Shown piece by piece: positions 1 through 5,512 of a stretch of 5,707 bases of DNA. Numbering within the stretch: the first letter of the stretch is position 1; each line of letters starts with the position of its first letter. The position numbers and the translations under genes are program-made. The stretch comes from Caldisericia bacterium (GTDB taxonomy: Bacteria; Caldisericota; Caldisericia; UBA6126), in contig JAQVYZ010000082.1 of assembly GCA_028708485.1 (NCBI GenBank), positions 1 through 5,707 on the forward strand, written 5' to 3'. The notes below the pieces were generated by a model. The model did no database searches, was not told where the DNA came from, and worked only from the letters and a program-made list of their open reading frames with translations.

Positions 1-485
1 TCTCTGCCAAGGCTTTGGTAGAATGTAAATCCTTCTTTTGTATCATCCATAAAAGCAAATGGATACCAAAGACTCCACAGTTCTGAAGTATAGGCCTTCC
101 ATCTCCTGCCCCAGAGAAACTGTTTGCGTATCGGCGAGTAATAAGTGAAAGTTTTCACATCCTTTGAACGGGAAAAGAATTTTTCACCGTCCCAAAGATA
201 GACAACCCTATCTGTAACGGGCATGGTTTCAAAAGTAAACTGTTTGCCCTTGGATATTGTCAGTGTATAGGGAATGTCTGTTGTATTATCGTCTTTATCT
301 ACTTCATATGTTCCCCGAAGCATTACACTGCCATCCTTATTTATAGCAATCCCGGCATATGATCCAGGAAGTACAAGCATACCTTTTGACAGATTGTTCC
401 TATAGCTACAACCGGCAAACGAAGCAATCAGAAAGAGGAATAAACATGTTACTATACAAATCATTCTTGCTTTTGTGTTTTTCAT
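1..485 (-). CDS. Predicted lipoprotein, N-terminal part (gene runs off the left edge)
   Basis: An open frame runs from an ATG at 485-483 to the window edge with no stop, giving 161 visible residues. The N-terminus is a lipoprotein signal peptide: basic residues (MKNTKAR), a hydrophobic core of about 15 residues, then the lipobox F-A-G-C with the lipidated Cys at residue 26. It should therefore be exported and membrane anchored. The mature part begins SYRNNLSKG and is rich in short beta-strand-like stretches, such as GSYAGIAINKDGSVMLRGTY and RVVYLWDGEKFF, followed by an aromatic segment with many Trp and Tyr (about residues 121-150). I do not recognise the family. The start lies 13 bases after the stop of the propeller lipoprotein gene, with only a weak GAAAG ribosome site, so it is probably the next gene of that operon and translated by coupling. 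Its lipoprotein nature is well supported; its function is unknown. Confidence 0.85.
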   Translation of the reverse strand, partial: MKNTKARMICIVTCLFLFLIASFAGCSYRNNLSKGMLVLPGSYAGIAINKDGSVMLRGTYEVDKDDNTTDIPYTLTISKGKQFTFETMPVTDRVVYLWDGEKFFSRSKDVKTFTYYSPIRKQFLWGRRWKAYTSELWSLWYPFAFMDDTKEGFTFYQSLGR

Positions 486-498
486 AATACTATATCTT

Positions 499-2136
499 TC
501 ATTTTTCCAAGGCTTGTTTCACTATCTCATAATAACACAACTGTTTCTTATACACTCCGCCAAAGAAATAGCTGGTTTCATCCTTTAGGTTTTCATCCAA
601 AGCACCAAGATTTTTATCGATTCTATCTGTCTTATACAGGCTTTGTGTTTTTCCGTCATTTGAAACTTTGAATAGATACTTTTGATACTTCTCTTGGCTG
701 AATTGATAGGTGATGTCATATAAGACGAAATCATAGTAAACGATATAATTTTCACAACGAACATGCTTGGGCAATTTCAGTTTCCATAGCTCTTTCCCGC
801 TCTGTAAATCAATAAAACCGGATAGATGAGCCACAGACCAGGCATCGTCAATATCCATTATTTCAGGATATTCGACGATAGGACTTCCAAGATTCATCAC
901 ATCCAGAGCGAATGGTTTTAACCAAATTATCTCCCCATCATTAGGATCAATGCAATAAGTCAACTTTTTATGACTAGGTAGGGTATGATAGGAAATATAC
1001 AACCGGTCTTTGAAGATCCAACAATCAGGCATCAAGCTCTCTTCAGGAGCTAATTCGCCTAGGTGTTTTAGGATTCGAAGCTGTAACCGCCATACCTCTG
1101 TCATGGTTTCGATGTCAAAACACGATATCGTATCCTGATTGGAAACCTGATACACATACCGGTTGTTATACAGCATGGGCTCTGCCATATGACCGAGAGA
1201 GGGATCAAAGGTGATATCTTTTGCATAAGACGTATGAATCCCTTTTTTAAGCATTTCTCCCGTTTTTGAATCAATCAGATAGCCATACTCCTCTAAAGAA
1301 AAACCGTGATTATTGCGAAAGAATATTGTATTGACGTGATTACTGCTATCATCCACCGGTAACCGATAATTATTTTTTTCTAGATTCATACAAACTAGGG
1401 AAGAAGGTAAGTTAATACTGTTCCATACTATTGAGGTGAGTTTTGGATCATATTTTACCAGCTTATTATCCTCATAAAAAATGAGTTGATTGTCGTCATC
1501 GGCTATAAAAGTGACAACTTTATCCGGTTTCCATAAGACGTTGCCTGATTGTAATTCTAACACGATATAATTCTTCTGAAACAATACTACAACTTGGTCA
1601 TTACAATAAATAATGTCGAATCCGTCAATACTATTGATGCTGTATGACCACATCTCTTTACCGGTTCTTACATCATAACAGGTAATTATGCTTCCTTTAT
1701 TTGGAACATCCAAACTGATAAAAAAGAGATTCTTGTAAAGGTAGTTATCCTGATAGCCATACCCCTTCGGTCGTTTGTATCGAAATAATTGTTTCCCTGT
1801 CTCGCGGGAGAAGGAATACAATCCATCCTCGCACTGAGAAACAACAAATAGATCACCAAACGTGTGTGTATATTCGTGAATACCCACATCGATCGGATAG
1901 TAGATTTGCTTGATCGGGATGATCCGTTGAGGGTACTGACCGGGATCTTTGAATGGGATAATAGGAACAATGTCAGGATTGGGAGATAATTCCATCGTAT
2001 CCTGCAATACCGGTAAAATAGGTAATACCTCCTCTGGAGTTGGTAAATTGGTTGATTGGTTAGGTTTTGAGCAGTTACCGTTTAGAAAAAGGAGTAGCAT
2101 GATCAGAAAAATTGTACTCAATATTTTTGTTTTCAT
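499..2136 (-). CDS. PQQ-type eight-bladed beta-propeller lipoprotein
   Basis: A 545-residue exported protein. Residues 1-21 form a signal peptide with a long hydrophobic stretch (ILSTIFLIMLLLFLNG), and the likely lipidated residue is Cys22 in L-N-G-N-C, an unorthodox lipobox. A proline-rich linker follows (about 23-75). After it I count eight PQQ-like repeat signatures of the form 'D-x-x-T/S-G-K/E-x-x-W': about residues 106-121, 151-165, 191-202, 226-238, 286-296, 337-349, 392-405 and 439-451. Examples are YDVRTGKEMW and IDLQSGKELW. Eight blades is the usual number for this fold, as in the outer-membrane assembly lipoprotein BamB and in quinoproteins. I see nothing that proves cofactor binding or enzymatic activity, so a binding or scaffold role at the cell envelope is the safer reading. 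The start is fixed by AAGGA at 2145-2149, 8 bases before the ATG. The ATG overlaps the TGA of the small upstream gene (ATGA). A true BamB assignment is not supported, because BamB is shorter and this protein has long inserts between blades. Confidence 0.9.
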   Translation of the reverse strand: MKTKILSTIFLIMLLLFLNGNCSKPNQSTNLPTPEEVLPILPVLQDTMELSPNPDIVPIIPFKDPGQYPQRIIPIKQIYYPIDVGIHEYTHTFGDLFVVSQCEDGLYSFSRETGKQLFRYKRPKGYGYQDNYLYKNLFFISLDVPNKGSIITCYDVRTGKEMWSYSINSIDGFDIIYCNDQVVVLFQKNYIVLELQSGNVLWKPDKVVTFIADDDNQLIFYEDNKLVKYDPKLTSIVWNSINLPSSLVCMNLEKNNYRLPVDDSSNHVNTIFFRNNHGFSLEEYGYLIDSKTGEMLKKGIHTSYAKDITFDPSLGHMAEPMLYNNRYVYQVSNQDTISCFDIETMTEVWRLQLRILKHLGELAPEESLMPDCWIFKDRLYISYHTLPSHKKLTYCIDPNDGEIIWLKPFALDVMNLGSPIVEYPEIMDIDDAWSVAHLSGFIDLQSGKELWKLKLPKHVRCENYIVYYDFVLYDITYQFSQEKYQKYLFKVSNDGKTQSLYKTDRIDKNLGALDENLKDETSYFFGGVYKKQLCYYEIVKQALEK

Positions 2137-2276
2137 GGTTTGCTTCCTTCAAAGTTCTTTTTCAAAAGGTCACCCTCTTGCAGTTTAAAAATGGGAGTGG
2201 AAATGAGCATGCAACTACTGAGAATCATCTGAATAATAACAATCAAACATACGGTGCAACAGGCACTTCTCTTCAT
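2133..2276 (-). CDS. Small predicted lipoprotein (47 aa), first gene of the lipoprotein operon
   Basis: The frame from ATG 2276-2274 encodes 47 residues. It begins MKRSACC, continues with a hydrophobic core (TVCLIVIIQMI), and reaches a good lipobox L-S-S-C with Cys22. The predicted mature peptide is only 26 residues (CMLISTPIFKLQEGDLLKK, then NFEGSKP). The TGA overlaps the ATG of the propeller lipoprotein as ATGA, typical of translational coupling, and its last codons contain that gene's ribosome site. Another ATG in the same frame at 2315 adds 13 residues (MINCNLVYRTKIL). I prefer 2276 because it puts Lys-Arg directly before the hydrophobic core, although neither start has a clear Shine-Dalgarno site. 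Function is unknown. It could be a tiny entericidin-like or accessory lipoprotein, a remnant of a longer gene, or merely a leader peptide for the next gene. The signal-peptide logic plus the ATGA junction make chance less likely. Confidence 0.55.
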   Translation of the reverse strand: MKRSACCTVCLIVIIQMILSSCMLISTPIFKLQEGDLLKKNFEGSKP

Positions 2277-2355
2277 AAGAATTTTTGTACGGTACACAAG
2301 ATTACAATTAATCATCTTGAATATGTATTTTTCCTTAAGTAAATTGTCTTTTTAA

Positions 2356-2385
2356 ATTATTTTTTAACTGTATCGGTTAATACAA
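2356..2385 (-). promoter_or_regulatory. Possible promoter of the lipoprotein operon with inverted repeat in its spacer
   Basis: In the AT-rich gap before the lipoprotein genes, the minus strand reads TTGTAT (2385-2380), an 18-base spacer, then AATAAT (2361-2356). The -10 matches TATAAT at five of six positions and the -35 matches TTGACA at three. The spacer holds a perfect 5-bp inverted repeat, TTAAC/GTTAA with 7 bases between (2364-2380), placed where a repressor or a MerR-like activator would bind. The leader would be about 75 bases. A second small palindrome, TGTAC-G-GTACA at 2286-2296, lies 9 bases before the small lipoprotein start. In a region this AT-rich such matches arise easily, so this is only a candidate. 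Confidence 0.3.
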
Positions 2386-2414
2386 ATGATTGAAAAGTAG
2401 TTTTTGTTGTTTTG

Positions 2415-3527
2415 TTAAATTAAACCAGATAGAAATACTTCAGCAGGCGTAATGTGAACACCCTCTTTGGTGGTAACGTTTTTATCGCCTTCCAGGGTGA
2501 TGTGCCACGCTTTACAATTGGGGAACTTATTTAAAAAGTAATGCATCGCTTTTGTAGGGATATCCTCTTTTACTTTGCATTCAACACATAATACCGGCAT
2601 CTGGTCTTCCGTTATCAGAAAATCCACTTCTCTGCCATCAATATCTCTGAAATAGCGTAGTTCGATATCTTTTCCTTCTGTATCTTGCTTCCAGTAAACC
2701 CATTTTAATAGATGCAACGCTATCATATTCTCAAATCTGGCTCCTTCCTCTTTTATCAGTGTCCAATCATAGTGATAGTGCTTCTGCTCTTTTTTTACTG
2801 CACGAAGTAAATTGCTTTCGAAGGGAGGAATTCGAAAAATGGCATACAGACGTTCTAAAATTTCCAGCCAGGCGGAAACTGCTTTATGACTGACATTCAA
2901 ATCTTCCCTGAGAGAATTGACTGAAAGGGGGGAACCAACCAGAAAGGGAAGACGGAGCATCATAAGTTCTATTTTTTGTAGGGAAGTAGTGTTTTCTAAG
3001 CTGACGATGTCCTCTTGAATGATTCGTGTGCGATATTCTCTGGACCATCGTTGGGAGTAGTTCAAAGTGCCGGAAAAAAAAGGTTCCGGAAAACCGCTCA
3101 GTTGCAGTAATTGTTTTAACTCTGTTTTACCGGTGATACCTAATTCTGCAACAGATAAGGGAAGCATGCGAAGAAAATGATATCTTCCCTGCAGCGAATC
3201 TCCTCCGTATCGATAATAATCCAATCGTGCACTTCCGGTAACCAGGATTTTTTTAGCAGTTCCGTGTAAATCAAAAATACCTTTGAGATAAGGTCTCCAT
3301 GACCTATACTTGTGAATTTCATCGAAAACCAGCATGGGAGCTTCCGGAATTTCATTTTTGAGAATGATTTCACGATGTTTTGACACATCCCAATTCAAAT
3401 ACACTCCATCCCTTTCCAACAGCATTTTTGCTAAAGTGGTTTTTCCAACCTGACGGGGTCCTCCGATGAAAACCATCTTCTTGGTTAAATCGTTTTTTAC
3501 CTGTTCAGCCAAATACCGTTGTTTCAT
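2415..3527 (-). CDS. AAA_14 / DUF4143 family P-loop ATPase
   Basis: A 370-residue stand-alone ATPase of the AAA_14 plus DUF4143 type. Walker A is GPRQVGKTT (residues 23-31) and Walker B is LVFDEIHK (66-73, Asp69-Glu70). A sensor-like strand ILVTGSARL lies at 94-102, followed by the family signature GDSLQGRYHFLRMLPLSVAEL (109-129, described by its conserved GR and PLS residues). Residues about 200-235 look like a winged helix (SVNSLREDL, then VSHKAVSAWLEIL). The C-terminal part has a PD-(D/E)XK nuclease-like layout: Glu266 in ARFENMI, Asp302 in REVDFLI, and Glu316-x-Lys318 in CVECKVK. The length is normal and nothing is broken. I chose the ATG at 3527 because GGAG sits 7 bases upstream (3535-3538). 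An in-frame ATG at 3587 falls inside the likely promoter and has no ribosome site. Family members are abundant in bacterial genomes as solitary, variable genes. Cellular function is poorly defined, and DNA binding or a defence or toxin-like role is inference only. Neighbours on both sides look unrelated. Confidence 0.92.
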   Translation of the reverse strand: MKQRYLAEQVKNDLTKKMVFIGGPRQVGKTTLAKMLLERDGVYLNWDVSKHREIILKNEIPEAPMLVFDEIHKYRSWRPYLKGIFDLHGTAKKILVTGSARLDYYRYGGDSLQGRYHFLRMLPLSVAELGITGKTELKQLLQLSGFPEPFFSGTLNYSQRWSREYRTRIIQEDIVSLENTTSLQKIELMMLRLPFLVGSPLSVNSLREDLNVSHKAVSAWLEILERLYAIFRIPPFESNLLRAVKKEQKHYHYDWTLIKEEGARFENMIALHLLKWVYWKQDTEGKDIELRYFRDIDGREVDFLITEDQMPVLCVECKVKEDIPTKAMHYFLNKFPNCKAWHITLEGDKNVTTKEGVHITPAEVFLSGLI

Positions 3528-3550
3528 TTTTTTTCTCCGTTCTGTCATGC

Positions 3551-3607
3551 TTGCCCAAAGTATACGAGTAATTTTGCCCCAAAGCAAAAAAACTCACGAG
3601 TATTTTA
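3551..3607. repeat. Short direct repeats around the ATPase promoter
   Basis: Two short motifs each occur twice in this stretch, written on the plus strand. TTGCCCAAAG (3551-3560) recurs with one extra C as TTGCCCCAAAG (3574-3584). ACGAGTAATTTT (3564-3575) recurs with one A fewer as ACGAGTATTTT (3596-3606). The ACGAGTA copies start 32 bases apart, about three turns of the helix, so both would face the same side of the DNA. One copy touches the -10 element and the other lies upstream of the -35. This arrangement suggests a binding site array, possibly for the winged-helix part of the ATPase itself. That link is inference. Confidence 0.5.
3559..3587 (-). promoter_or_regulatory. Predicted sigma-70-type promoter of the ATPase gene
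   Basis: On the minus strand TTGCTT (3587-3582) is followed by a 17-base spacer and TATACT (3564-3559), a good -10 element. Transcription would start near 3552, leaving a leader of about 25 bases that contains the GGAG ribosome site at 3535-3538. This placement makes a translation start at 3587 impossible from this promoter and supports the start at 3527. The -35 is only a partial match. The promoter lies within the reiterated motifs at 3551-3607. Confidence 0.5.
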
Positions 3608-3678
3608 GACTACAGGCAAAAATACCAACTTTTTAAAGAAAGGTAATGATGCTGTCAGAGAAAATAACTTGTTTGCGG

Positions 3679-3705
3679 GTGTCAACAACTCCGTCCCCTC
3701 GACAC
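3679..3705. repeat. REP-like palindromic element (GGGGACGG core)
   Basis: A 27-bp element has perfect 5-bp ends, GTGTC and GACAC, around a 17-base centre whose minus strand contains GAGGGGACGGAG. It begins 2 bases past the TetR stop codon and lies entirely between genes. From general knowledge, elements of this shape (TGTCA-type ends, a GGGGACGG core, about 25-30 bp, intergenic) recur in many Firmicutes and some other genomes. They resemble the REP sequences mobilised by Y1/RAYT single-strand transposases. No transposase gene is visible here, so it would be a non-autonomous copy. No T-run follows on the minus strand, so it is not a standard intrinsic terminator, though in RNA the ends could pair at the 3' end of the TetR message. 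Confidence 0.6.
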
Positions 3706-3707
3706 AG

Positions 3708-4283
3708 TTACCTTGGGCTTAAGAATGCCTCTAAACCGTGATTACTCGCTTTTTCAATGAATCGGGCTATTTCACCGGGAGGCGTTTTCATGCCTGTCTG
3801 TACCCAATCTTGTATGATGGCAACACTCCCGTTGGCTGTAAAAGTGTATAGCAGCTCCAGCTGTTCTGTATCGGAGTGCCTTGTAAACGATTTCCACTCT
3901 GCAATGCTTTTATCATGAGCGATATAGATGATTCGTTTTAGAAAGTCTTTATCCCCATGGTCAGAGAACATGATTCTGCAGAGTTCCCCGTTCTTGACAA
4001 TAGACTGGCATATCTCCTGGAGAAGGGCGGAGATATTCTCGGCTTTAAGAGATTGTTCGATCGATTGTCTGATTTCTTCGTATAAGGCGTTTTCTATCTG
4101 CATGAGAAGATCATACGGGCTTGAGTAGTGGCTATAAAACGTGTTTCGGTTGATATCTGCCTGCCGGCATATTTCAGTCGGGGTGATTTTATTGATGGAT
4201 TTTTTCTTCATCAACTCAAGCAAACTGTCCCGGAGAATCAGCTTTGTCATTCGAACCCTGCGGTCTTCTTTGATTGGTTTCAT
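3708..4283 (-). CDS. TetR/AcrR-family transcriptional regulator
   Basis: A 191-residue regulator of normal TetR length. The N-terminal DNA-binding domain opens with DRRVRMTKLILRDSLLELM (residues 7-25). It continues with the helix-turn-helix at about 33-56, including ITPTEICRQADINRNTFYSH, whose recognition part is the typical 'NRNTFYSHY' followed by PYDLL. The C-terminal ligand and dimer domain has no recognisable ligand signature. It ends in the common pattern 'GSVAIIQDWVQTG...PPGEIARFI' (152-176) seen in the TetR_C-type subgroup widespread in Firmicutes. The ATG at 4283 is preceded by AAGGAG (4293-4288) only 4 bases away, which is short but strong. A downstream Met12 lies inside the conserved first helix and is not the start. 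The gene is divergent from the epimerase-like gene, and the shared gap holds a perfect inverted pair. By the usual logic of this family it most likely represses itself and its divergent neighbour; the inducer is unknown. Confidence 0.93.
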   Translation of the reverse strand: MKPIKEDRRVRMTKLILRDSLLELMKKKSINKITPTEICRQADINRNTFYSHYSSPYDLLMQIENALYEEIRQSIEQSLKAENISALLQEICQSIVKNGELCRIMFSDHGDKDFLKRIIYIAHDKSIAEWKSFTRHSDTEQLELLYTFTANGSVAIIQDWVQTGMKTPPGEIARFIEKASNHGLEAFLSPR

Positions 4284-4358
4284 TTTTCTCCTTTTTTAAT
4301 CACCAAAATGAAGCGTATTTATGAATAACAGTCAGTTTATCCAAGATATGTCCATTAC

Positions 4359-4364
4359 TTGACA
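4359..4364 (+). promoter_or_regulatory. Perfect -35 hexamer TTGACA, candidate for the epimerase-like gene
   Basis: TTGACA matches the consensus fully and points toward the enzyme gene. At the standard 17-base distance the hexamer is TGTTGT, a poor -10. Better -10-like sequences (TATATT at 4387-4392, CATAAT at 4396-4401) lie too far away. The promoter therefore either has a weak -10 or depends on other elements, and the true start cannot be read from the sequence. The enzyme leader would be about 100 bases. Confidence 0.3.
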
Positions 4365-4365
4365 G

Positions 4366-4371
4366 ATTATA
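4366..4371 (-). promoter_or_regulatory. Candidate -10 (TATAAT) for the TetR-family gene
   Basis: The minus strand reads a perfect TATAAT here, about 83 bases before the regulator's ATG. No good TTGACA-like hexamer stands 16-18 bases upstream; the region is AT-rich (ATAATA at 17 bases). The right arm of the inverted operator pair (4375-4385) lies in the spacer, which would let a bound repressor block the polymerase. Confidence 0.35.
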
Positions 4372-4384
4372 ACGAACTGACTGT

Positions 4385-4397
4385 TGTATATTATACA
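4385..4397. promoter_or_regulatory. 13-bp perfect palindrome TGTATATTATACA
   Basis: Six-base arms TGTATA and TATACA surround a single T. The palindrome abuts the right arm of the operator pair, sharing base 4385, and overlaps possible -10 sequences in both directions. It may be a second protein-binding site, or just the symmetry expected of overlapping TATAAT-like boxes facing opposite ways. Confidence 0.3.
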
Positions 4398-4501
4398 TAA
4401 TGCGATATTAATATATTGACGTTAGAAAATCAACTTATGGTTCGATACTTTTTAACAGCAACTGATAAGTAAGAATCAATCGAGTATGTAGGAGAAGTTC
4501 G

Positions 4502-5512
4502 ATGAAAACAAAATATTTAGTTACCGGAGCAGCCGGTAACCTTGGAAGCAGTATTGTCCGGGAGTTGATCACGCAAGGAGCTGATGTTCGCGCTTTAGTG
4601 TTACCAAATGATGCTACCGCTGATTATTTACCTGGCCAAATTGAAAAATATTATGGGGATGTATTGAATAAGGAAGACTTAGAGCGTTTTTTTCAGGTGG
4701 AACAAGGCGATGAGGTGGTTGTTATCCATTGTGCCGGCATAGTCACGATTTGTTGGGATTTTGACCAGAAGGTTTATGATGTGAACGTGGAAGGAACCAG
4801 AAATGTCGTGAGTCAGTGTATTCGGTCAGATGTAAAAAAACTCGTTTACATTAGTTCTGTTCATGCGATTCCCGAACTTCCCAAAGGGCAGACAATCACG
4901 GAAATCAACTCCTTTAATCCGGACAACATTACCGGATTCTATGGAAAAACAAAGGCGATGGCTTCCCAGATTGTCATTGAGGCAGTTAATCACTTTGGAT
5001 TGGATGCTTCCCTTATTTTTCCGAGTGGTATTTGCGGACCCTTTGATTACGCAAAAGGCATTGTTACGAGGCTTCTCGTGGATTGCTGTCATGGCAAGTT
5101 ACCGGTAGGCGTACAAGGGGGGTATGATTTTGTCGACGTTCGCGATGTGGCGAAAGGAGTCGTCAATTGCTGTTCTGTCGGGAAAAAAGGAGAGGGGTAC
5201 ATCTTGAGTAACCAATATATATCTGTGGCGGAAATCCTGAAACAAGTGCATATACAGACCCGTATCAAAGAGGTGAAGCGTATGATACCGATTTGGGTAG
5301 CTTCCCTGTCCCTGCCCTACTTTGAAATATTATACAAGCTGAAGAATCTGACCCCTGTCTTTACAAAATACTCACTTTACACGTTAACCAGCAACTCAGC
5401 CTTTTCTTACGACAAAGCGAAAAGAATGCTTGGGTACTCTGTCCGTCCATTTGTAAGAACAATTTCGGACACCCTATTCTGGTTAAGGCAACGAAAAGAA
5501 ATTAACTTTTAG
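4502..5512 (+). CDS. NAD(P)-dependent epimerase/dehydratase-like extended SDR
   Basis: A 336-residue cytosolic oxidoreductase of the extended short-chain dehydrogenase fold, closest in pattern to dihydroflavonol-reductase-like and sugar-epimerase-like members. The dinucleotide-binding loop is TGAAGNLG (residues 8-15). HCAG (76-79) closes the fourth strand. The catalytic set is Ser118/Ser119 in YISSVHA with Tyr147-x-x-x-Lys151 in FYGKTK. FPSGICGP (173-180) and FVDVRDVAKG (210-219) are the usual substrate-side and core motifs. The C-terminus ends with the family pattern of FSYDKAKRMLGY and a final amphipathic helix. All catalytic residues are present, so it should be active. The substrate cannot be told, and cofactor choice (NAD or NADP) is open, though Arg30 after the second strand leaves NADP possible. 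The start is set by GGAG (4491-4494) 7 bases before the ATG. It is divergent from the TetR gene and probably under its control. Its last 11 bases overlap the converging gene on the other strand. Confidence 0.93.
   Translation: MKTKYLVTGAAGNLGSSIVRELITQGADVRALVLPNDATADYLPGQIEKYYGDVLNKEDLERFFQVEQGDEVVVIHCAGIVTICWDFDQKVYDVNVEGTRNVVSQCIRSDVKKLVYISSVHAIPELPKGQTITEINSFNPDNITGFYGKTKAMASQIVIEAVNHFGLDASLIFPSGICGPFDYAKGIVTRLLVDCCHGKLPVGVQGGYDFVDVRDVAKGVVNCCSVGKKGEGYILSNQYISVAEILKQVHIQTRIKEVKRMIPIWVASLSLPYFEILYKLKNLTPVFTKYSLYTLTSNSAFSYDKAKRMLGYSVRPFVRTISDTLFWLRQRKEINF

Larger units (their letters stand above)
4327..4385. promoter_or_regulatory. Predicted paired operator for the TetR-family regulator
   Basis: AACAGTCAGTT (4327-4337) and its exact reverse complement AACTGACTGTT (4375-4385) face each other between the divergent genes, 48 bases centre to centre. 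Each 11-mer is itself nearly symmetric (AAC-n-G-n-C-n-GTT), so each could be a full dimer site rather than a half site. The right site falls between a perfect TATAAT of the regulator's strand (4371-4366) and the sequence upstream of it, and just downstream of a TTGACA on the enzyme's strand. The left site would lie just inside the regulator's transcript. This placement fits repression of both directions. Assignment to this TetR protein is inferred from position. Confidence 0.65.

Noticed and set aside
1686..1970. A 94-codon open frame on the minus strand
   Set aside because: It lies wholly inside the propeller lipoprotein gene in another frame and shows no domain, signal peptide logic or ribosome site.
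499..2136. Assignment of the propeller lipoprotein as BamB
   Set aside because: The fold and lipid anchor agree, but the protein is much longer, with long inserts and a proline-rich linker. No bam-related neighbour is present.
1949..2342. Two plus-strand open frames (1949-2188 and 2112-2342)
   Set aside because: They are antisense to the lipoprotein genes and the AT-rich gap, have no ribosome site, and encode nothing recognisable.
2364..2380. Terminator for the ATPase gene
   Set aside because: The hairpin is AT-rich, has a mismatch in the minus-strand RNA, and is followed by A-rich rather than T-rich sequence.
3140..3388. An 82-codon minus-strand frame inside the ATPase gene
   Set aside because: The ATPase frame over the same bases carries Walker B and the conserved GR/PLS motif, so this is an alternate-frame shadow.
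3528..3587. A 20-residue N-terminal extension of the ATPase starting at the ATG at 3587
   Set aside because: This ATG lies in the likely -35 element and the extension is encoded by the promoter and repeat region. It has no ribosome site, whereas the ATG at 3527 has GGAG at 7 bases and begins at the usual family position.
3679..3705. Intrinsic terminator of the TetR gene
   Set aside because: The stem is only 5 bp around a 17-base loop and no T-run follows on the minus strand. A REP-like element explains the symmetry better.
3928..4328. Two plus-strand frames antisense to the TetR gene
   Set aside because: The TetR frame has a clear helix-turn-helix and full family length. The antisense frames have no supporting signal.
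4826..5108. Frames on both strands inside the epimerase-like gene
   Set aside because: They overlap the catalytic core of a complete enzyme and have no independent evidence.
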